DNA of 64,000 bases from the NCBI GenBank assembly GCA_016787045.1, contig JAEUVA010000003.1, positions 62,001 to 126,000 on the forward strand, given 5' to 3'. The translations under genes and the position numbers were made by a program. Shown here piece after piece: positions 25,570-34,023 of the stretch (positions are counted from its first letter, which is position 1; every line of letters starts with the position of its first letter). The notes beneath the pieces are model-generated. The model was not told the origin of the DNA. It worked only from the letters and a program-made list of their open reading frames with translations, and ran no database searches. The stretch is from Chitinophagales bacterium. GTDB lineage: Bacteria > Bacteroidota > Bacteroidia > Chitinophagales > LD1.

Positions 25570-27456
25570 ATGACGCGGGCATACATTTTGGTGATAACGC
25601 TATTCGTATCCACCCTCAGTTTTGCACAATCTGTAGAGGAATTATTGCAGAGCGCAAGCAGTGAACTCAATCAAAACCCGACTAAAGCTCTGGCCGAAGC
25701 TACTGCGGCTAGAACACAAGCGGCACAATCGGGAAACAAAAAACAAGAAGGAAAGGCAATAGCCATCATGGGTGTGGCCAACTATAAAATTGACAACCAC
25801 GAAGAGGCAGCTGCACTAGTTACACAGGCCATTACCATGAGCGATGAAAACAAAGACACCTCTACTGCCGCCTTTAGTCGCTATTGGTTTGGCAACATGG
25901 CGCTCAACCTTGGTCAATACGCACAAGCATTAGAGTATTACGAAACTGCGTATAATCTGGCTATTGCCATCAACGATAGCAAAAATGTGGCCCGTTGTTT
26001 AGATGGTAAAGCATCTTTATATGAATCGCAAAAACAATACGACAAAGCGCTCGATTTTTACAAACAATCATACGAAATAGCCAAGCAGGCCGGCTTCAAA
26101 GATTGGTATGCACCGGTTACGTTTTCCATTGCAAATGTTTTAAGCTTACAGGGCAAAACTACCGAGGCCATTGCCGGACTACAAGAATCTATACAACTAT
26201 CAGAAGAGACAAATAACCTTAACAACAAAGCCACTTGCTGTCAGGCGCTTGCTACTATTTACTATGCAAAAAATGAACCCCGCAAAGCATTTGAGTTTAT
26301 TCAGCAGGCCATGGATTTGTTTACGCAAACCGGGGCAAAATCATCGTTTAGTTATGCCCGCATTTTGATGAGCTACATCATGATGCAAGACAAACAGTGG
26401 GATCTGGCCATTGGCACAGCACAAGAATCATTTGAAGCCGGCAAAGAAGCCAAGGACACCAAACTACAAAAAGACGCTGCTGAGGCATTGTACAACATCT
26501 ATAATTACAAAGGCGATAAGGCGCTGGCATTACGTTATCACGAAATTTTTCATGCTTTATCAGAAGCCAATTTTTCGGAGGACTTAGCTAAGAAAATGAC
26601 TCAAATAGAACTACAGTCAAAGTTTGAAAAAGAGTTGGCCTTGGCCGATACCAAGCGCCAAGCGCGCGAGGCAGAGTTAAACGCCCAGATAGAACAGCAA
26701 AAGCTGGTTAAGAAGGCCAGTTTCATTGGTATTGGGCTTCTGGCGGTTATTGCTTCACTGGCGGTATTTGCATTTATCCAAAAGCAAAAAGACAACCGCA
26801 TAATTGCAGCCGAGAAAAAGAAAAGTGACGAACTATTGCTCAATATTTTGCCCGCTGAAGTAGCACAAGAACTAAAAGACAATGGCAAGGCCAAAGCCAA
26901 AAACTATGAAATGGCCACAGTGCTTTTTGCAGACATTAAAAACTTTACGGGTGCAGCCGAGCGCCTTACTCCTGAGCAATTAGTAGATGAGATTGATTAC
27001 TATTTCAAAAAGTTTGATGAGATAGTTGCTACCTATAAAATTGAAAAAATAAAAACTATAGGTGATGCCTACCTCTGTGTAGGCGGTTTGCCCACTGCTG
27101 ATCGGGATAATGCAGTTTACGTGGTTAGTGCTGCTATAGACATGCAGACATTTGTAGAAAAAGAAAAACAAGCGCGCGCAGCACGCAGCAAAATCTTTTT
27201 TGAAATACGTATCGGCATTCATACCGGGCCATTGATTGCCGGTATTGTAGGGCTGCGCAAGTTTGCTTATGATATTTGGGGCGATACTGTAAACATTGCT
27301 GCGCGCATGGAACAGCATGGCGAAGAAGGCAAGATTAACATTACAGGGCCAACATACGAGTTGGTAAAAACCAATTTCAACTGTACTTATCGCGGTAAAA
27401 TAGAAGCCAAAAACAAAGGGCAAATAGACATGTATTTTGTAGAAGGTAAAGTGTAA
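25570..27456 (+). CDS. Membrane TPR-class III adenylate cyclase
   Basis: The 628-residue protein has a signal peptide (MTRAYILVITLFVSTLSFAQ), TPR repeats to about residue 350 in the periplasm, a coiled coil, a transmembrane helix (FIGIGLLAVIASLAVFAFI, about 385-405), and a cytosolic class III cyclase domain (about 430-620). The metal aspartates (FADIKNFT, IGDAYL), the ATP-selecting Lys (EKIKTIGDAY) and Asp (FAYDIWGD), and the catalytic Asn/Arg (DTVNIAARM) are all intact. A periplasmic signal is therefore expected to be turned into cAMP. The next cyclase starts 9 nt downstream. Confidence 0.93.
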   Translation: MTRAYILVITLFVSTLSFAQSVEELLQSASSELNQNPTKALAEATAARTQAAQSGNKKQEGKAIAIMGVANYKIDNHEEAAALVTQAITMSDENKDTSTAAFSRYWFGNMALNLGQYAQALEYYETAYNLAIAINDSKNVARCLDGKASLYESQKQYDKALDFYKQSYEIAKQAGFKDWYAPVTFSIANVLSLQGKTTEAIAGLQESIQLSEETNNLNNKATCCQALATIYYAKNEPRKAFEFIQQAMDLFTQTGAKSSFSYARILMSYIMMQDKQWDLAIGTAQESFEAGKEAKDTKLQKDAAEALYNIYNYKGDKALALRYHEIFHALSEANFSEDLAKKMTQIELQSKFEKELALADTKRQAREAELNAQIEQQKLVKKASFIGIGLLAVIASLAVFAFIQKQKDNRIIAAEKKKSDELLLNILPAEVAQELKDNGKAKAKNYEMATVLFADIKNFTGAAERLTPEQLVDEIDYYFKKFDEIVATYKIEKIKTIGDAYLCVGGLPTADRDNAVYVVSAAIDMQTFVEKEKQARAARSKIFFEIRIGIHTGPLIAGIVGLRKFAYDIWGDTVNIAARMEQHGEEGKINITGPTYELVKTNFNCTYRGKIEAKNKGQIDMYFVEGKV

Positions 27457-27465
27457 AACCGGACT

Positions 27466-28722
27466 ATGAACGATAAATTATTAATGTGTTTTCTACTGTT
27501 TTCAGCTCTTGCTTTGCAGGCACAAACAGGCAAACAAGATGTGGAGGAAATGCGCAAGCTGCAAAAACAAATGCAAGAAGAAAACAAAATGATTCAACAG
27601 CAGCAAGAGTGGAACACACAAAACTCTCAGCAAGAAATCGTAAAGCTTAAAACAGAGAGTAACACTGCTAAGCAAGAAGCAGCAAAAGCCAAAAGCGATG
27701 CAGCAAAAGCAAAAGCAGAGTTGGAGGTTAAAAAGAAAGAGCTGGAGGAAACGCTCAGTAAAATTGACTCTGCAAAATCTCGATTAGCCGAAACCGAAGC
27801 AGCTTTGCAAACATCAGAAATGATTATCAAGCGCACCTTGGAAGAAAAACAACGGCAAGAAGACAGCATTACCATTTTGAAGAAAGAGCAAGAGCTAGCA
27901 CAAGTGCAAGCTAAAGCAGATGACCTGGAGAAAAAAAATCTTCGGCAAAAAAACAACCTCTACATTTCTGTTGCGGCAGTTGCATTATTGTTAACCTCTA
28001 TTATTGGTATGCTCTTTATTCAGCGGCAAAAAACGCTGCGCGAACTGGCGGAAAAAAACAAAATAATAGCCGAGGAGAAAAAGCGCAGCGATGAACTATT
28101 GCTAAATATTCTGCCCGCAGAAGTGATGCACGAACTAAAAGCCAGCGGTAAAACACAGGCGCGTAATTACGCCAAGGCCACCGTATTATTTGCCGACATC
28201 AAAGATTTCACCACCATTAGCGAACAACTTACACCCGAAGAACTCATAGAGGCATTAGACACCTACTTTGAGCGATTTGACAAAGTGATTGAGAAGTATG
28301 ATATTGAGAAAATTAAAACTATTGGTGATGCCTACGTGTGCGCTGGTGGTGTGCCTACCAAAAGCGAGAACAACCCCGATGTGGTAGTGAAAGCCGCGTT
28401 AGAATTTATAGATGAGATAAACAAACTAAAAGCCGAGCGCACCAAATCCGGATTGCCCACTTTTGAGTTTAGAATGGGCATCCACACCGGGCAGTTAGTG
28501 GCCGGTGTAATTGGTATTCGCAAATTTGCCTATGATATTTGGGGTGATACCGTAAACATGGCCGCCCGCATGCAGCAATCTGGCGAGCCCAACAAAGTCA
28601 ACATATCCGGCTCTACGTATGCTTTGGTAAAAGATAAATTTTCATGTGTTTACCGGGGTAAGATTGAGGCAAAAAATAAAGGAGAGATTGAAATGTATTT
28701 TGTAGAGAAAGAACTTGCATAA
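27466..28722 (+). CDS. Membrane coiled-coil class III adenylate cyclase
   Basis: The 418-residue protein resembles its upstream neighbour from the membrane helix onward but has a periplasmic part made only of a coiled coil (residues about 25-160, Ala/Lys/Glu/Gln-rich) instead of TPRs. A signal peptide (MNDKLLMCFLLFSALALQAQ) and a transmembrane helix (about 165-186) flank it. The cyclase domain carries FADIKDFT, EKIKTIGDAYV and FAYDIWGDTVNMAARM, again with adenylate-type residues. It may act alone or as a partner for the neighbouring cyclase, since class III enzymes work as dimers. Confidence 0.92.
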   Translation: MNDKLLMCFLLFSALALQAQTGKQDVEEMRKLQKQMQEENKMIQQQQEWNTQNSQQEIVKLKTESNTAKQEAAKAKSDAAKAKAELEVKKKELEETLSKIDSAKSRLAETEAALQTSEMIIKRTLEEKQRQEDSITILKKEQELAQVQAKADDLEKKNLRQKNNLYISVAAVALLLTSIIGMLFIQRQKTLRELAEKNKIIAEEKKRSDELLLNILPAEVMHELKASGKTQARNYAKATVLFADIKDFTTISEQLTPEELIEALDTYFERFDKVIEKYDIEKIKTIGDAYVCAGGVPTKSENNPDVVVKAALEFIDEINKLKAERTKSGLPTFEFRMGIHTGQLVAGVIGIRKFAYDIWGDTVNMAARMQQSGEPNKVNISGSTYALVKDKFSCVYRGKIEAKNKGEIEMYFVEKELA

Positions 28723-28747
28723 GCAGTAAAAAACATATATTTATTTC

Positions 28748-29341
28748 GTGAAGAAGATTTTTAAAGAGGTGGAGCAGCATGTGGTGGCTATCTTAAAACG
28801 GGACCTGCCGAATAACTTATTCTATCATGGCATACACCATACATTTGATGTCTTGCAAAGTGCCGAAGAGATTGGTAGGCATGAAGACATCACTGAAGAC
28901 GAAATGTTGCTACTCAAAGTAGCCGTACTATACCACGATGCTGGGTTCACAAAGGTTTATCGCAATCACGAAGTAGTGGGCTGCGATATGGCTCGTGCCG
29001 ACCTGCCCGGCTTCGGGTTTACTACTGCTGAAATTGAAATTGTTTGCGGTATGATAATGGCTACCAAAATTCCGCAAAGCCCACAAAACAAGTTAGAGTA
29101 CATTATAGCCGATGCCGATTTAGAATACCTGGGCACCGAAGATTTTTGGCGAATCGGAAACACACTATTTGAAGAGATAAAAATATACCTCGGTGTAGAA
29201 AGCGAGCGGCAGTGGAATATCATTCAACTCAATTTTTTAAAAACTCACCGCTACCACACCAATTTTTGCCGCCAACACCGCGACCCTATGAAATTGGTAC
29301 ACCTGCACGAGGTAGAAAAAATTGTGGCGGGCTACGATTAA
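28748..29341 (+). CDS. HD-domain phosphohydrolase
   Basis: The 197-residue protein has the HD metal ligands in order: YHGIHHTFDV, YHDAGFTKVYRNHE and a later Asp in IIADADLEYLG. HD proteins hydrolyse nucleotides, cyclic nucleotides or similar phosphoesters. It starts from GTG 28748, 25 nt after the second cyclase, and is followed 22 nt later by a GH3 gene, so it is likely in the cyclase operon. A cAMP phosphodiesterase role is attractive but inferred from context only. Confidence 0.85.
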   Translation: MKKIFKEVEQHVVAILKRDLPNNLFYHGIHHTFDVLQSAEEIGRHEDITEDEMLLLKVAVLYHDAGFTKVYRNHEVVGCDMARADLPGFGFTTAEIEIVCGMIMATKIPQSPQNKLEYIIADADLEYLGTEDFWRIGNTLFEEIKIYLGVESERQWNIIQLNFLKTHRYHTNFCRQHRDPMKLVHLHEVEKIVAGYD

Positions 29342-29363
29342 CCCTTATACTCCTCGGGCAAAC

Positions 29364-31496
29364 ATGAAAGCGCTATTCGTTATTCTTTGGTGCTGCACAC
29401 TTACAGCAGCAGCACAGTTGCCTTTTGACTCTTTGAGCCATGCAAAAACTGAATATGCGCTATCTAAAATGACTTTAAAAGATAAGGTGTACGAAATGCA
29501 CGGGCATGGCATAGCCCGTTTTGGCATTTCTATGGTGTTTGGTATAAAGCTAAAGCAGATAGTTGCAGGCGGCAACAAACGATGGGGTATTACCGGCACC
29601 ATTTTTAATGATGGCCCGCGTGGGTTGTTTCATTACAAAGGGGCTACTGCCTTTCCGGTAACTATGGCCCGAGGTGCCAGTTGGGATGTAGATTTAGAAA
29701 AAAGAATTGGAGAGGCCATGGCCAGAGAAATTATTGCCGCAGGCGGAAACTACAGCGGAGCGGTTTGCATGAATTTATTGCGCCACCCGGCCTGGGGCCG
29801 TGCGCAAGAAACCTATGGAGAAGACCCCTGGCACGTGGGAGAAATGGCAGTAGCATTGGCAAAAGGCATACAACACCATGGTGTAGAAGCATGCGTAAAA
29901 CACTTTGCCGCCAACAGCATGGAAAACAACCGTTTTGGTGGAAGTATAAACATGAGCGAGCGGACATTGCATGAAGTTTACCTGCCGCATTTTAAGAAAA
30001 CAATAGATAGTGGTGCGGCTTCTGTCATGAGCGCTTACAACAAACTCAATGGCGAGTACTGCGGGCACAATAAGTATTTATTGACAGAAGTTTTACGTAA
30101 GCAATGGGGCTTCAAGGGCTATGTAACTTCTGACTGGAGTTATGGATTATTTGATGCACAAAAAGGAATAGAAGCAGGTATGAATGTAGAAATGCCCACC
30201 GGCAAAGTGTACAAATACAAAACCATTCGCCAACTTTTGCATACCGGAAAAATTACCATGCAACAAGTAGATGATTTAGTGAAGCCAATTCTTTACACAA
30301 AATTCTATTTCAAAAGTTTGCCCAAACAAACATTCAACACATCTGTAATTGGTTGTGCGGAGCATATTGCACTGGCGCAAGAAGCAGCAGAAAAAAGTGC
30401 CGTGCTGCTCAAAAACGAAAACCAAGTACTACCACTTTCAAAAAACATTAAGCGCATAGCAATCATCGGCTCTTTGGCCACTGTACAACAAACCGGTGAC
30501 AGAGGCAGCAGTTCGGTAACTCCGTCATATATTGTTTCTGCCTACGATGGGTTGAAAAAATATGTAGCACCATTTGGAGCAGAAGTGCTGACCTGTAATG
30601 TGCACGATACAGTTGCCATTAAAACAATTTGTAGCAAAGCAAATGCAGTGATTGTAGTCGCAGGCACCACCTATCAAGACGAAGGCGAATACATCGGCAA
30701 CTTTACCATTCGCGACCGCAACAATCCCGATAAGCAAAACTTTGTAGTAAAAGCCGGCATACTTGGTTTGGGTGGAGATAGAAAATACTTACACCTGCAT
30801 TTACCCGATATACAGGCCATTCAAATAGCAGCAGCAGTTAATAAAAATGTAGTGGTGAACTTGGTGGCGGGCAGTGCTATTACCGTAGAAGAATGGTACG
30901 GTAAGACACCTGCAATTCTTCAAACATTTTACAACGGTATGGAGGGTGGTACTGCTTTGGCGCGTTTGCTTTTTGGAGAGGTATCGCCCAGTGGTAAATT
31001 GCCGTTTACGGTACCCAAAAACGAAAATGACTTACCACCATTTGATTCGTATGCCGATACAGTACACTATGGTTACTACCACGGCTATACACTATTTGAA
31101 AAAGAAAATAAGCAACCGCGTTTTCCGTTCGGTTTTGGATTGAGCTACACCACTTTTAGCACCAGCCAATTGCTCGTCAAAGAACACGAAAATTACATAG
31201 AAATAAAATTAAATGTAAAAAATACTGGCGTAATAAAAGCCGCTGAGGTGGTGCAGGCCTACGTTTCATTTCCGCAAACAGAAGTAGAGATGCCCAATAA
31301 ACTATTGCGTGGTTTCAAAAAAATAGAATTGCTGCCGGGCGAAGAAAAGCAAGTAACCTTGCACATACCGCTTTCCTCTTTGCAGTATTACAACGAACAA
31401 CTTCACCAATGGCAGCCCACTAAAGGTACACATACCGTTTTTGTAGGCAATTCATCGGCAGACCCTAATATGCTAAGTGCTACATTTACCCGCTAG
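29364..31496 (+). CDS. Secreted GH3 glycoside hydrolase (beta-glucosidase type)
   Basis: The 710-residue protein has a signal peptide (MKALFVILWCCTLTAAAQ), the GH3 TIM-barrel domain with GPRG, HFAANSMENNR and the nucleophile Asp257 in VTSDWSYG, the second alpha/beta domain (AAEKSAVLLKNE, VVAGTTYQDEGEY) and a C-terminal fibronectin-III-like domain (FPFGFGLSYTTF, AAEVVQAYVSFP). Family members cut beta-linked glucosides or xylosides. ATG 29364 is chosen over an upstream alternative start at 29322 because it begins the signal peptide and clears the HD gene. Confidence 0.93.
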   Translation: MKALFVILWCCTLTAAAQLPFDSLSHAKTEYALSKMTLKDKVYEMHGHGIARFGISMVFGIKLKQIVAGGNKRWGITGTIFNDGPRGLFHYKGATAFPVTMARGASWDVDLEKRIGEAMAREIIAAGGNYSGAVCMNLLRHPAWGRAQETYGEDPWHVGEMAVALAKGIQHHGVEACVKHFAANSMENNRFGGSINMSERTLHEVYLPHFKKTIDSGAASVMSAYNKLNGEYCGHNKYLLTEVLRKQWGFKGYVTSDWSYGLFDAQKGIEAGMNVEMPTGKVYKYKTIRQLLHTGKITMQQVDDLVKPILYTKFYFKSLPKQTFNTSVIGCAEHIALAQEAAEKSAVLLKNENQVLPLSKNIKRIAIIGSLATVQQTGDRGSSSVTPSYIVSAYDGLKKYVAPFGAEVLTCNVHDTVAIKTICSKANAVIVVAGTTYQDEGEYIGNFTIRDRNNPDKQNFVVKAGILGLGGDRKYLHLHLPDIQAIQIAAAVNKNVVVNLVAGSAITVEEWYGKTPAILQTFYNGMEGGTALARLLFGEVSPSGKLPFTVPKNENDLPPFDSYADTVHYGYYHGYTLFEKENKQPRFPFGFGLSYTTFSTSQLLVKEHENYIEIKLNVKNTGVIKAAEVVQAYVSFPQTEVEMPNKLLRGFKKIELLPGEEKQVTLHIPLSSLQYYNEQLHQWQPTKGTHTVFVGNSSADPNMLSATFTR

Positions 31497-31663
31497 GTTG
31501 GGCTATTCGGCAGGTTTGCTAATTTCGTCATTCACTCTGCGCGTGCAGAGGTTTCGCAGCAGGTCAGCGCAAGCCATTTCGGCTACTGACTCACCATACA
31601 AAAGGTGCCGCCATTCATCGCATGGCAACTGCGAAATACAAATTGCAATAAACAACAGACAAT

Positions 31664-32620
31664 ATGAAAAAGGCCAGACAAATACGCCTCATAGAGGTGA
31701 AAAGCGAAGTAGGCGCGGGTACCCGTGGCGCCAGCTTGGGTGTAGATGCCGTAAAAATTGCCGCATTGGATTTTCGCAGCAACTTTTTCAAATCGCATCG
31801 CGCACTAAATATACCCGATGACAATGCTGCATTGTACGGTATGATTGAGAGCCGCTATGCCAAGCGCATACGCAGCGTACTCAAAATGTACGAGCGCATA
31901 GGAGCCGCCACGCGCGATTCACTCAAAGATGGCAAATTCCCCATCACCATTTCGGGCGACCACTCTAATGCCGGAGGTACCATTGCGGGCATCAAAATGG
32001 CCTACCCCGACTCACGTATTGGCGTAATCTGGATAGATGCTCATGCCGATTTGCATTCGCCATACACCAGCCCATCCGGCAATCTGCACGGCATGGCATT
32101 AGCTACTGCTCTGGCAGAAGATAACATTGAAAACAAGGTGAACGACCTGGACTATGAAACTATAGAGCTTTGGGAGCGACTAAAAAACGTGGGCGATATA
32201 GCGCCTAAAGTGGAGTACCGCGATTTGTTGTTTATGACCCTCCGCGATTTTGAAGAGCAGGAAGGATACCTGCTCAAGCAGCATCGGGTTAAAAACTTTA
32301 CCACCACCGAAATACGCAAAACGGGCATTACCAAAATTTGCCGCGAAGCCATGAAGTATCTTTCGCATTGCGATAAAGTATATATATCGTTTGATGTGGA
32401 TTCGTTGGATCCCTCCATCTCGCGCGGCACCGGCACACCGGTAAAAGGTGGCATCAACGAGCGCGAGGCAGCCGATTTGATTTTGGAGTTAGTACAAAAC
32501 GAGCGAGTATGTGCCTTAGAGTTTTCTGAAATCAACCCCACTTTGGATAGCGAAAACGTAATGGCCGAAACCGTGTTTGAAATTTTGCAGAAGGTGGCCA
32601 GGCAGGTGGAGATTATATGA
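31664..32620 (+). CDS. Arginase-family hydrolase
   Basis: The 318-residue protein belongs to the ureohydrolase family, which binds two Mn2+ ions and removes urea from arginine or related guanidines. Metal ligands are visible: His100 in SGDHS, Asp125, His127 and Asp129 in WIDAHADLHSP, and the pair in ISFDVDSLDPS. The motif SRGTGTPVKGG is typical of arginases. Agmatinase or formiminoglutamase cannot be excluded. It is monocistronic, with 167 nt upstream and an AT-rich gap downstream. Confidence 0.9.
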   Translation: MKKARQIRLIEVKSEVGAGTRGASLGVDAVKIAALDFRSNFFKSHRALNIPDDNAALYGMIESRYAKRIRSVLKMYERIGAATRDSLKDGKFPITISGDHSNAGGTIAGIKMAYPDSRIGVIWIDAHADLHSPYTSPSGNLHGMALATALAEDNIENKVNDLDYETIELWERLKNVGDIAPKVEYRDLLFMTLRDFEEQEGYLLKQHRVKNFTTTEIRKTGITKICREAMKYLSHCDKVYISFDVDSLDPSISRGTGTPVKGGINEREAADLILELVQNERVCALEFSEINPTLDSENVMAETVFEILQKVARQVEII

Positions 32621-33267
32621 TTTGATGATTAACAGCATATTGATTTGCTAACTCTATGTACATAGGACAAACCAGTACTTGCGTTGGCATAAGGATCGTA
32701 TAAGAATATTTGTCAAGTATTTTGTTTCTTCAATTTTGTTTGTTTTATATTTGTATTTCAGATAATAAAAGTGAGAATTCTAATATTATGAAACGCGAAA
32801 TTATCCCCCCCCTCTTTTTTCGGATTTTATTATTATTTAATTTGTATTCATAACTTTGCCTACATCTGTTGCAGAGTTAGTGAAGCTCACATACTAAATT
32901 TTCTTAACTCGCACTTTTTTTACTATAGATGTCCAACAGAATTTAAAGACACTAGTTTATACTGTCATGTAAATCTTTATGATACATGCTCTTTGGATGT
33001 ATAGCTAATGAGCAAGAAGACTAACTAATGCGCCTTGCACAGCACCATATCAGTTTGTAGTAAGCGTATAAAGTAAACTCAAAATTTGTGCAACTAAATT
33101 TACATTTTATGTGCTAATGGGATGTGTTCCCGTTAGTTCATAGGATTTATCAACGGTGCTTGCCAAAGTAGCACTGTGGGTTAATTAGACTCCCCCTCAA
33201 TTAAATGAGTCATCTCGGAAGCCGAAAAGAGATTTATTATAAGAGTATGCAAACAACAATGTAAAAT
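32621..33267 (+). other. AT-rich gap with C8 tract and small ORFs
   Basis: No confident gene lies in these 647 bases. A short ORF from ATG 32788 reads MKREIIPPLFFRILLLF, a signal-peptide-like start, and stops after 21 codons. It crosses a C8 run (32805-32812). With seven Cs a different frame would stay open for about 70 codons, to about 33004. Also present are a perfect palindrome CTATGTACATAG (32654-32665) and a TTAATT/AATTAA inverted repeat around 33181-33204. The rest looks non-coding or decayed. Confidence 0.6.
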
Positions 33268-33615
33268 ATGAAACGGGTAATAGAAACAGCTGTATTGCTA
33301 ATATTTTGTGTACAATCGTTTAATTGCTTTGCCATTTATGAACGGTTTACGTCTAATGGGGGGCCAAATGGATACAACTATGTATCAAAAGAAGTTTCTG
33401 GCGATAGAACATGTATTCAATGTTATGACCCGGGTTTTGTATCTTGTGTGTTTATGGTTGAAAATGGCAATCAACAAGAGGCAGATTTGGCCATTATTGC
33501 CGCACAAAAAATAGCACAAGGTGTCTTGACTGGGCGAATTGTAAATAATCGTTACACCTGTGAATGGGTATCTCGGGCAAGTGATGGCTACAATTCTACA
33601 ATTATTGTTTACTAA
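33268..33615 (+). CDS. Small secreted NGGP-motif protein, copy 1
   Basis: The 115-residue protein has a signal peptide (MKRVIETAVLLIFCVQSFNCFA) and a short mature domain with SNGGPNGYNY, two near Cys residues (TCIQCYDPGFVSC), LTGRI and CEWVS. The adjacent gene encodes a clear paralog with the same spaced motifs (NGGPxGY, C-x-DPG, LTGRI, EW, STI). I do not recognise the family. Disulfide-stabilised extracellular or periplasmic small proteins are likely. Base composition is AT-rich. Confidence 0.75.
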   Translation: MKRVIETAVLLIFCVQSFNCFAIYERFTSNGGPNGYNYVSKEVSGDRTCIQCYDPGFVSCVFMVENGNQQEADLAIIAAQKIAQGVLTGRIVNNRYTCEWVSRASDGYNSTIIVY

Positions 33616-33628
33616 AAATCAAATAACA

Positions 33629-33970
33629 ATGAAAAGCATAATATTAACTGTCACATTCTTAGGCATTTACTTCCATAGTTTTTCATACTACAAAAGAGAA
33701 GCTATCAATGGTGGTCCACATGGTTATTACACCACATCTGTTGTCAAGAATGGAGACAACTGGACAGAAATATCTTGTAAAGATCCAGGGTATTCAGAGT
33801 GCCCTATGTTTCCGGAAGATCCGAGCCAAGATGAAGGAGCTCTAGTGAACATTATCATGAGCAGAATATACGAAGGTCAGCTAACTGGACGAATTTCATA
33901 CCGTTCGTTAGTTGGAGAGTGGATAGCTACTGACAATACCGCTCGCACATCCACCATATTGATACGGTAG
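33629..33970 (+). CDS. Small secreted NGGP-motif protein, copy 2
   Basis: The 113-residue protein begins at ATG 33629 with a signal peptide (MKSIILTVTFLGIYFHSFS), then INGGPHGYYTTS, SCKDPGYSEC, QLTGRI, GEWIA and a C-terminal STILIR. It is a diverged paralog of the gene ending 13 nt upstream. The copies differ most in the acidic middle part. An upstream in-frame start at 33560 overlaps copy 1 and is less likely. A strong terminator follows. Function is unknown. Confidence 0.75.
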   Translation: MKSIILTVTFLGIYFHSFSYYKREAINGGPHGYYTTSVVKNGDNWTEISCKDPGYSECPMFPEDPSQDEGALVNIIMSRIYEGQLTGRISYRSLVGEWIATDNTARTSTILIR

Positions 33971-33981
33971 AGATTCACATC

Positions 33982-34012
33982 AACAGAACCGGACATTCCG
34001 GTTCTGTTTTGC
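33982..34012 (+). terminator. Rho-independent terminator
   Basis: AACAGAACCGGA (33982-33993) pairs perfectly with TCCGGTTCTGTT (33997-34008) around a CAT loop, and the stem leads into TTTT. It ends the NGGP-protein transcript just 15 nt before the next ATG. Confidence 0.9.
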
Positions 34013-34023
34013 ATATTTATGAT

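Noticed and set aside
25570-29341. CBASS or Pycsar-type antiphage system around the cyclases
   Set aside because: The enzymes are ordinary class III membrane cyclases; no CD-NTase, TM effector, nuclease or phospholipase partner lies next to them.
31477-31821. Plus-strand ORF overlapping the GH3 end and the arginase start
   Set aside because: Basic low-information translation overlapping two confident genes; no family signature.
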